DNA of 64,000 nucleotides from Selaginella tamariscina (Eukaryota; Streptophyta; Lycopodiopsida; Selaginellales; Selaginellaceae). Location: assembly GCA_003024785.1 (NCBI GenBank), contig PUQB01000263.1, positions 62,001-126,000 on the forward strand, read 5' to 3'. Of this stretch, positions 50,488 through 64,000 are shown one piece after another (the first letter of the stretch is position 1; the number at the start of each line of letters is the position of its first letter). The notes beneath the pieces were generated by a model, which was given only the letters and a program-made list of their open reading frames with translations, did not search any database and was not told where the DNA came from. The position numbers and the translations under genes are program-made.

Positions 50488-52224
50488 GGGTGCAAAGCCC
50501 TAAATCAATTTAGGGTTAGGATTGCTCTTATTAGGGTTAGTGCAGCGGCACAAGACATTGTTAACAAGTGAATGATACACATATCACTAGACCATCCCAG
50601 CACCAAAAATACTGTAATAAAACATCACTAAATTAATTAACTTAATTATTCATTCTTACTAAAATTTATTAAAACATTAACTGTAGTTCACCTTAGAAAT
50701 ACAGAAACAAGAATGGTAAACAAGGTACGAGTACTAGATCGAACTGTACCATTACACTCCAAACAAAATTATATAAAAAAAACCATATATGAAGATATCC
50801 ATACGTACATACTATGTATATACGATATACCATAAGTTATGAAATACCAATCTTTAGACTGGCCATTATAAGCAGACACGGCCAATGATCTTCCCCACTT
50901 GTAGACGACATCGAGATACTTTCAAGTTATACCGAATAGCCATTCGTATAGCAGAAGCGTACCAGTCCATGGCATAACCTGAAGATTAACACAATACACA
51001 CATGGATACGTATGTGGATATAAAAGTACGTTTAAATGTGTGTGTGCGTGTATATATATATATGCTGCAGTAACAGATGTTCCCTGGAAAAGTCGTATTT
51101 AAATGTCCTTCTAAATATTAATTGTGCTGTACGTGTACGTGTGTGTATCTGTGTCTGTGTGTGTGTGTGAGAGAGAGAGAGAGATACCTGTTGATTAGAC
51201 GACGATACCAGATATAAGTATTTGTATATATCTTATATATATTCAAGACACATAGGATACCTATACACACATATATACCTGCCATATATATCAATTCCAT
51301 ATATTATAACAAGGAAGAATATAGTTAGCACTTTAAACATGAACCATATTATATTAAAATTTCAATATAGCAAGTACATTATATGACATTAGATCATACA
51401 AGATAAATAAACGATCATATTTTACACACGCACGCACACATTGCATATATATACATATATAAAAGAAGAGAATACCTCTAACAAAGCCAGAAGTCCCTGT
51501 ATCCTGAAAATAAAATAAATTATTAAATATTAAAAATATCGTAATAACAAATGTTAAGAAATACATATTTTTAAAAATAATTATATTATATTGCAATATA
51601 TTGTAAGGCAGGTCTCTCTCAATATATATTTAATCAATTGCATTTTGAACTTAAATATAAATTAACTATAAAGATTTCTTGAATTTAAAAAAATATATTT
51701 TAGTATATTTACTTTATTTATATATTAAACTAAAATATAATGTTTAAATAATTTAAGAAAACTTTATGATTGATTTATTTTATTATATTTAATTTCAAAA
51801 TGCAATCAATTAAACATATATAATATAATTATTTTTAAACATATGCTATTTCTTAACATCTGTTATTATGACATTTTTAACATATAATAATTAATAAACT
51901 TCATTTTATTTTGCTTTACACATGTTATAAGTTAAATACATAATTTTTATTAAATATTATTATTTAAAAATTAACATATAAGGATTCAAAAGATTCAAGG
52001 ATATAAATGTAAATTTAGAAGTATATACATAAATTTAAATTTCTAAGAATATATATATATATTCTTTAATTAATAATCTAATTAATGAATATTCATTCAT
52101 TTGTGAGCTCTCTCTCTATATACAACAGATACACAAATTAAGAAAGTAATTTGCTCAAGTTGAAATTACAAAACTGTTCTTTCTTTTTTTGTAATCTCCA
52201 TGTTAATTAAGCTAATCAAGTTGG
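50488..52224. other. Upstream of F-box copy E, with a fold-back repeat
   Basis: 50800-51320 repeats the exon-like blocks seen upstream of copy D (YAMDWYASAIRM, AQLIFRRTFKYDF-type and WYRRLINR on the minus strand), plus one more beyond the duplicated part at about 51508-51478 (DTGTSGFVR before gtattc). This could be an unrecognised minus-strand gene but no full frame can be assembled. The rest is AT-rich and contains the inverted repeat described separately. Confidence 0.35.
51542..51868. repeat. MITE-like fold-back element
   Basis: The left arm at 51542-51592 and right arm at 51818-51868 are near-perfect reverse complements (ataacaaatgttaagaaat against atttcttaacatctgttat), and a second inner pair lies at 51630-51660 and 51783-51815 (caattgcattttgaa). 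The whole thus folds back over about 330 bases. Part of the arm (aataattatattatattg) also occurs near 4492-4512, in another AT-rich inverted-repeat region. No coding capacity. A non-autonomous DNA transposon is the simplest reading. Confidence 0.6.
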
Positions 52225-52396
52225 TTAGAGATTATCTACCAGGCGATCCAAACCCGAGAGCTTGCCAACAAGAACACCTTCATCTTCTTCTTCCTCATCT
52301 TGTTGCTGCTGTGATCCTGCGTTACATTTTAATATACTTAGTATACATTAAGCTAACGATGATATATAGTGCACATAAACAACATATGAGAATGAT

Positions 52397-52431
<35 letters not shown>

Positions 52432-54159
52432 CACGTCCCTGTCCGTGTCCATGCGTGTATAATTATCTCTCGAGTACATTCTGAGAAGACATCTCTCTCT
52501 ATGTGTATATATATACATATGTATACAAATATACGTATATACGACAGTACACGTAATCTTACCATTAGCCGGTAATTGCCTGGTCGCAACACCGTTTTCC
52601 CTTGCGGAAGGTGGCCGAAGTATTGCTGGGAAAACTGGCCGGAGATCACCAAAAGAGCCATTTCCGACGTCGGGACCGGCAGGAGACGAACCGGTCGGTG
52701 AAACTCCGACAATCTTTCTAAACTTGTCGGCAGACGGCTTCCTGCCACGTGGCCTTGGAGCTATAGCCTCAGGAGGGATGTTCCCTATCACAGGTCTCCG
52801 ATACCTTCTCTTCACAGGCTGCTGAATAGGTAACGGTGGTGCGACTGCAATGGGAACCGGAGGAGGTACTGTTGTCGCAGGAGTTGAACCCTGGACGTTC
52901 TCGTGAACTGGCTCGGGGTTAGTGGTGGGTTTAACGTTGTTTAAGTTCTTAGCCGTGTTTAATTCGGCCTCTAGTTGAGCAACCTTGGTTCTCTGTGCAG
53001 CGAGCTCGGCCTCTACACGCGCTAGAGTTCCCCAGAGTTGTACATTCTCTGCAGACTATAGTATCCCATCAGTTTAACTATATACACATATATCACCTAT
53101 ATGTATACATGTATCTACTGTAAATACACGCCCGAGAGAGAGAGAGAGAGAGAGATGCATGTACATATGTATATGGCGTGTATATACCTGAGCTTCCCAA
53201 AGTTTTTGGTGTTTTTTGCTAAGCCTTGTGGAGGTTTAATCAATCCCTTGGGCACAGAAGGATTTGCGGGTAGCGGATAGCCAAAATACCCTGAATATGG
53301 AGGTGGATACGGTGCATACCACGTTCCTACACATTGTAAGACATCTCGTTACATCCACACATATAGATGTACACACACACACACACACACACACATGCGT
53401 ACCTGGAGGAGGAAAGGGGTAAGGGGGAGCACCAACTTGTGAAGAAGGGGAGGCCAGGTAGAATCAGAGAAATAAGGACCAGTGTAAGGCCAGTAAGGGG
53501 GAGGTTTGGGGTTCAACGTAGACTGCGTGTCCTGTGTTTGAGGAGGTGTAGGAGTGGTGTTCTGTTGTGCAGTCGTTGTAGTTGTAGTTGCTGTTGTTGG
53601 TTGAACGCTGTATTGCCATGGATGTAAGGGTGCTGCCTGTTCTGCATTCTAAGTAAAAATTTTACACAGTTAGTATGTGTATATACGTGCGTGCGTGTGT
53701 GCTCTGCATAGATGCACAAAACATCCACACATACACACACCACATATTTTATACACAGTAAAAAATCCATAGTAACATACATCTCTCTCTCTCTATGTAT
53801 GTGTGTGTGTGTGTATAGCATACACATCATAAGGTTTATACCGACAGTATTATGCACATCTTTGTGAACATTTTTGTTTACCTACAATAAAAGAAAGTTT
53901 CTCAATATATATGTATATGTCTGTACATGTGTGACGCAAACAAATAATTAGTTAATATAGCTAACTATATATATCAATGAGAGAGAACAGAAGTAAAAGC
54001 ATATTCTAACTATGTGTAGTTGTACGTGGCGTATGCCTGTGATGAATATGTATACACAATATGTATGGTATATATATACACAGTACCTGTTGGGGGAGCT
54101 GTCATATTAACATCAAAGCCATTTGAAGGATTCTTCTCACGCTTCCTCTTCTTCTCCAT
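52225..54159 (-). CDS. Unrecognised Pro-rich basic protein with coiled coil
   Basis: Start ATG at 54159 (MEKKRKREKNPSNGFDVN). Exon-like blocks: 54159-54087, probably one near 53883-53840, about 53647-53402, 53334-53188, 53055-52563 and 52316-52225 (stop). The middle is rich in Pro, Tyr, Thr and Gln (WYAPYPPPYSGYFGYPLP), then a short coiled coil (LARVEAELAAQRTKVAQLEAEL), a Pro-rich linker, and a basic segment (KRRYRRPVIGNIPPEAIAP followed by RPRGRKP, an AT-hook-like core). It ends with an acidic tail (DEEEEDEG). This layout suggests a nuclear DNA- or chromatin-binding protein, but I do not recognise the family. At least one one-base loss seems needed near 53455 to keep the Pro-rich frame. The exon borders in the N-terminal half are uncertain. 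Confidence 0.5.
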
Positions 54160-55137
54160 GAAGAATCACATAAGGATCTGTTAAAAAATACAAACCCATT
54201 AAAAAAAAATATATGTAAGAGGAAAAAATAAGAAATAAAATGAAAAATATTAAAATTTTTTAGAGGGTTTAATATTCTATGATCATACCTTGGAATGCCG
54301 CATTTTATATAACGAACTTGATCTAAATTAAAACCTTAAATGAACAAGGAAGAAAAGGGGAAGCTATGGAGCATGACTGGCACGTAAGACTGGACAAGTG
54401 CGTTCCCAGCGGGGAAGGAGGAGAAGATCGACGGTTACGATCTGGCGAAATCCGGAATCTAGGAATCTAGCTCATGGGGATGGCATGGAAACGAAGAAAA
54501 TGGTGCCAGCGGCACCCATGACGTGGCTCCGTCGTGGCCGACCTGTCACTTTCAGAATTTCAAATATATATTTTAAACCTAATGCGATTGGACATTAACT
54601 TAAGCGAATATTCCTTAATTAAAAATTTTGGTTATGCTTATTTGCTAATCTTAGTCACACTTCCACGTCTTATTCCAGTGTTGCAGAACATTATAAAATT
54701 TATATTATATCCATATAAAGTCCATTAGTGATTATTATAAAGAGCTCTACAATATTTTCTCTGTACTTATCCCTTGGAGAGATATACGCATACGATATTA
54801 GTTGTATATATGTGCAGAAATACGTATGAACGGCAGTATACTGACTAGAAAAAGATGTATATCTCCACCTGTTTATGTTATATGCGTGTGTTGCAAGTAC
54901 ATATTACAGCATATATATATATATATACATTTTATATAACATATAATATGTATATGTTCTGTGTATATATGTAGATTATATGTATTATATGAAACTTAAA
55001 TCCATTAAAATCCCGAGAGAGCATGCTAATTCTCTTCTGTCTAAAGCATCCCATGCACAATCAAGCAATATAAAAGAAAAAAAAAAAAAAAATACTAAAA
55101 TTATGTAAAAAATGATATAAAGAAAAAAAAAAATGCT
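54160..55137. other. Intergenic region
   Basis: GC-rich at 54370-54560 (upstream region of the Pro-rich gene, transcribed away), then AT-rich toward the 3' end of TAF15. The open frame at 54398-54598 has no family features and is rejected. Confidence 0.5.
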
Positions 55138-57389
55138 TATCTGGCACGTCTGTCTCGGTCACGCTCCCGATCGCGGTCACGATAATCTCTTTCCTTACTC
55201 CTAGCTCTTTTCTGTCCCTGTCCCTTTCTCTACCCTTTTCCCTTTCCCTGTCCCTGCCCTTTTCTGTATCTCTGCCCTTTTCCCTTTCCACGCTACGACT
55301 ACTGTACTCGTCGTCCGATTTACGGTACCCATTGTGATGGTCATCTCTACTGCTTCTACTCTTCCTTTTATCGTTCTCTACGAAGCCTAGCTCTTCCTTG
55401 TCCCATCCCAGGCTACCTAAGTTACCTTGTGTTGTTGTCTCACCTTGCTTCGCTTTTAAACGGAATTTCTTCTTCAAGTTGCCAAACTCATCGTACATCT
55501 CTCCATCGTCCTGCATACACAAGTTAATGTATACATGTATACTAAACATATATTACATAATGTGTGTGTGTCTGTGAGAGAGAGAGACACGTTTTTCTAG
55601 TCAGAAACGAACATGAAACAGTAAAACAAACTAGTTGACATACCTCTTCAAGTTCTTTACGTCTGCGTTTTGTCTCTTCAATCTCAGCCTCGTCAAACTC
55701 TTTGTAGCCTCCAGCACGTCCTTCTCTGTGAACAAAAAAATTCAACGTTTAAGAAAAATGGCATTATGACATTATCGCTAAACTAACCGGATGCCACCTT
55801 CTGTATGGCCAGGCTTTGTCGTATTGCAGATGTTACACTTCGTACGCTTGGCCCAGTTTGTATTTCCACACCTGAAAACGATATGTTGTCACTCTCAAAC
55901 TATATACACACATACAGGTAAACAATGCGTATAATGCGTGTACGTACCTCGTCTATGTATTTCACATATTTATATTGATACATTTATGTACGTATGTATA
56001 GACTTACATTGGGCAGTTCCAATCGTTGGGACCGAAAAGGCCACCAGCACGTGCACCACCACGGCCAGATGAGTCACCTGCACGTCCTCTACCACGGCCT
56101 CCACCTCCACCACCAGCACCACTTGAAGGCCTTGATGCACTACAACGATTACACGAGCCTCGAAATGCAAAGTTTATGTTCCCACAACTGCGAAACCAGT
56201 AATGAAATTACCTTTAAGCCCACAAAAATATATATACAGTATCAATGTGTAACATATACTTCAACCGACCTTATATATCTGAGTCCATATTTATACATAA
56301 AACTTGATAAAAGCAATATAAACACATAATAACAGAGGGATGTGTGGGCATTCGTACAAGTGACCACGTCAAATATATAGGGAATTCAACACACGTCTAA
56401 AGCTATTTTTACAAAGAGAAAGATATACCTCTGTATGTACAACTATCACAAAACAAACTCTGTTGCGTCTGTACGTACGTATACATACATTAAGTCTGTG
56501 ACACACATGCATACATACATATATTACCACACACACATCAGTTATGCAACATATACACAGTCTTTGTGTGTGTGTGTGTGGTTAGGATAAAAGGAGCTGA
56601 ATGAGCTGCTCACCGAATTCAACAACCGACCTTGGATTTGGACATGGCCAGTCCCCTTCCTGTTGCCAAGCTTTCCCACCTAATCACCACGACCCCGTCC
56701 TCTCCCAGCACCAAAACCCCCTGCACCTCCTACTTCATCCGTAGGAGCACCCTCTTCGCCTGGTACGGATTCAACGTCATTGCCACCCTCTACCACTGGC
56801 TGCTGCTCGATGGAATCTTTCATTTTAGACTCCGCAATAGAGACGCGTATCAAATTCCCGTGGAAGTCCTTGTTGTCGAACCACTCTACAGCAGCCTTTG
56901 CTGCGTGTGGATCCTCGTATGTCACTGTTGCATCCCCTTTTGGCTCGTTTGTTGTCTTGTCCCGGTATATCCATATCTTGAAACGGCTTGTTCTCTTGTC
57001 CTTCTGTATATTAAACGAGAAAAAAAACTGTTGGTTTTCAGTAGACCATGTGTTATATAAATACAATAGCACTCCTATATGCATGTGTGTGCGTGTGAGA
57101 GAGAGTACACACATATTTATTTACAGTGGTTATTACTCTTTAGCATCATTATAGTCATTTCAAGTGTCCTCTTTCTACATGTACAATTGTCTATATTTCC
57201 TTGATTAAGAATCTAATTATTGGAATGGACGATTACACAATGTATAAGGGAAATTCAATGTAAAATTCATACCTTGATAACCCCAATGGTTCCAAAATGC
57301 TCAGCAAGAAGCGTCTCATCAGTCCCAGGAGGAAGATTACACACATAGATTGAGCTCGTCGTTTCCGCCGGCGCACGATAGCCAATCAT
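55138..57389 (-). CDS. TAF15: TAF15-like RNA-binding protein (RRM plus RanBP2 zinc fingers)
   Basis: Six exons: 57389-57273, 57003-56631, 56187-56008, 55871-55788, 55725-55644 and 55510-55138. An RRM comes first (SSIYVCNLPPGTDETLLAEH, KGDATVTYEDPHAAKAAVEW), then a Gly-rich RGG segment, and two RanBP2-type zinc fingers: [20 protein letters not shown]...C and DWNCPMCGNTNWAKRTKC...C. The C-terminal half is charged and ends in RD/RE dipeptides (DRDRERDRDRR). This matches plant TAF15, a FUS/EWS/TAF15-type nuclear RNA-binding protein linked to TFIID. Two one-base losses are implied, near 56674 (before the first finger, where a stop interrupts the frame) and near 55208 (in the RD tail). Without correction the second finger-bearing half is out of frame. 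Confidence 0.85.
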
Positions 57390-57584
57390 CCTCTCCCTGA
57401 AAGAAAGATGTCCGTGTTCTACGCATACACACGCACTCTACACACATACAATACACACTGGATGAGCTCCCCCGTGCGCAGCGGAATGAAGAACCCTAAC
57501 CTAAACCTAATGTGGATAAACACTCAAATGTTTAAAAAAAATGCTAAATCGATTAATTAAAAAGAATGGAAAACACAACATGAA
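57390..57584. promoter_or_regulatory. TAF15 upstream region
   Basis: 195 bases between the TAF15 start and the stop of the A20/AN1 gene on the same strand. It contains an ag-acceptor-like site directly before the TAF15 ATG (ctttcag at about 57395-57401), so a 5' UTR intron is possible. It has an ACCCTAACC word near 57490. Confidence 0.4.
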
Positions 57585-58055
57585 TCAGATCTTGTCAATC
57601 TTGCTCGCCTTCACAATCGGATTGGCCTTCGCTATAGCATCTCTTCCAGCTGCCTTATAATCGAACGAACAATTGTGGCTGTCGGAGTATCTGTGCGTCG
57701 AACAGAACAAGTCCCCACAACGGCACTTGAATCCCGTCAGTCCCACGCGCTTGTTACACATGAAACACTTGTTTGACGCCTTGTTCACAGGTGCATCGCT
57801 CACTGGAGGAGGAGCAACAGCGGAGTCTGAAGAGCTGCCTTCAATTAAAGGAAGAAGATCGGATTTCTCGTCGTCTGGAGCAACCTGGATGTTTAATTTC
57901 TGGGTCTTCTCAAAGGCCACCTGCACCGCCGTGGCATTGAGGACTGTGTCCCTGTAACACTTGGAACAAAGATTCATCGTAGTCTTGCTTCCAAAGAAAC
58001 CGCAATTGTTCGCGCACAGGACTGGCTCTGCGTCGTGGTTGTAACTCTCCGCCAT
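57585..58055 (-). CDS. SAP: A20/AN1 zinc-finger stress-associated protein
   Basis: A single exon of 156 residues starting [14 protein letters not shown]. The A20 finger lies at about residues 14-38 ([20 protein letters not shown]) and the AN1 finger at about 98-138 ([35 protein letters not shown]), with a Ser/Pro-rich acidic linker between. All Cys and His ligands are present. Plant SAPs with one A20 and one AN1 finger bind ubiquitin or act as E3 ligases in abiotic stress responses. Lack of introns is usual for the family. It is divergent from FANCD2 with a 272-base gap. Confidence 0.95.
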   Translation of the reverse strand: MAESYNHDAEPVLCANNCGFFGSKTTMNLCSKCYRDTVLNATAVQVAFEKTQKLNIQVAPDDEKSDLLPLIEGSSSDSAVAPPPVSDAPVNKASNKCFMCNKRVGLTGFKCRCGDLFCSTHRYSDSHNCSFDYKAAGRDAIAKANPIVKASKIDKI

Positions 58056-58327
58056 ATTCACAGATTAGGAAGGGATGGGATTGCCGGCGGCCGACAGATA
58101 CAAGAGATTAAAAGGCTACGACGGTGCCGCCAAGGTCCGCTAGAAAGAGGAATGCGCTTTCTTACGCGGCTATGGCAGAACAACCGTTCCGGCAAGGACT
58201 CCCGATCGCCGGAAAATCAAAACCGCGCCTCTTCTCAGCCCTAAGTTGACGTGCCTTCTTTATGCCCTGACACGTCACGTTAATGTTTTTGGCGGGAAAA
58301 TGGGTTTCGTACCTAAAACCCTAATCT
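58056..58327. promoter_or_regulatory. Bidirectional promoter gap SAP / FANCD2
   Basis: 272 bases between divergent start codons. GC-rich on the SAP side, and ends with aaaaccctaatc next to the FANCD2 ATG. It contains ggcgggaaaa at 58291-58300, which fits an E2F site (TTTSGCGC-like reverse), plausible for an S-phase repair gene. Confidence 0.5.

Positions 58328-64000
<5,673 letters not shown>

Larger units (their letters stand above)
46846..51470. repeat. Segmental duplication, unit 2
   Basis: Direct repeat of 40258-45260 in the same orientation, including introns and intergenic DNA. It carries two internal inversions (46981-47009 and 48464-48586), a deletion of roughly 600 bases of CUL4 introns and exons, and an F-box copy (E) with a fold-back insertion. 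The two units are separated by about 1.6 kb. Confidence 0.85.

Noticed and set aside
52200..52484. Plus-strand open frame over the Pro-rich gene
   Set aside because: Antisense shadow of the final exon plus TA/AG tracts.
52225..54159. G-box binding factor (bZIP) identity for the Pro-rich gene
   Set aside because: The Pro-rich N-terminal part looks similar in style, but no bZIP basic region and leucine zipper is present.
56632..57154. Plus-strand open frames over TAF15
   Set aside because: Antisense shadows; the minus strand has a clear RRM and zinc fingers.

Overview
This is nuclear DNA from a land plant. The evidence is a plant-only gene set: a LAS-type GRAS factor, a NIP aquaporin, an EMS1/PSKR-type LRR receptor kinase, an A20/AN1 stress-associated protein, an OEP16-3/B14.7-like Tim17-family protein, UPF3 with the plant form of its C-terminus, CUL4 and FANCD2. 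Genes are split by many very short GT-AG introns (about 49-60 bases in several genes), and both introns and spacers are full of (TG)n, (AG)n and (TA)n tracts. Short introns fit a compact-genome lineage such as Selaginella-like lycophytes, but that placement is a weak inference.

Layout. 1-9018: AT-rich DNA with one broken F-box gene (about 1.3-2.6 kb, minus). 9.0-18.5 kb: OEP16-3-like gene (+), LRR receptor kinase (+, frame-broken), NIP aquaporin (-) and LAS-like GRAS gene (+), followed by tRNA-Ser(GCU) (-). 18.9-27 kb: an uncertain minus-strand gene remnant and two more broken F-box copies (+). 27.8-42.0 kb: a housekeeping block with two head-to-head pairs, UPF3 (-)/hydroxyethylthiazole kinase (+) and CDK5RAP3/C53 (-)/CUL4 (+). 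40.3-51.5 kb: a tandem segmental duplication. Each unit holds the 3' part of CUL4 plus a convergent F-box copy, and the second unit carries a dead CUL4 fragment. 52.2-64 kb: an unrecognised Pro-rich basic protein (-), TAF15 (-), an A20/AN1 protein (-) and, head-to-head with the last, FANCD2 (+), which runs off the right edge.

Functions group loosely around genome and RNA surveillance: FANCD2 (interstrand crosslink repair), CUL4 (ubiquitin ligase scaffold), UPF3 (nonsense-mediated decay), TAF15 (RNA binding) and C53 (UFMylation/ER-phagy receptor). They form neighbouring, mostly divergent gene pairs with 220-320 bp shared promoter gaps, not an operon.

The most notable observations are: (1) a dense SQ/TQ cluster in FANCD2, which resembles ATM/ATR target domains; (2) the tandem CUL4/F-box duplication, whose second copy has two micro-inversions and a fold-back insertion; (3) an almost purely deletion-type set of one-base frame breaks in otherwise sound genes, which looks like residual long-read consensus error and must be settled before calling pseudogenes; (4) a NIP aquaporin with an unusual predicted selectivity filter (G-V-G-R) and an NPC first motif. 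I see no CRISPR, phage or clear autonomous transposon.
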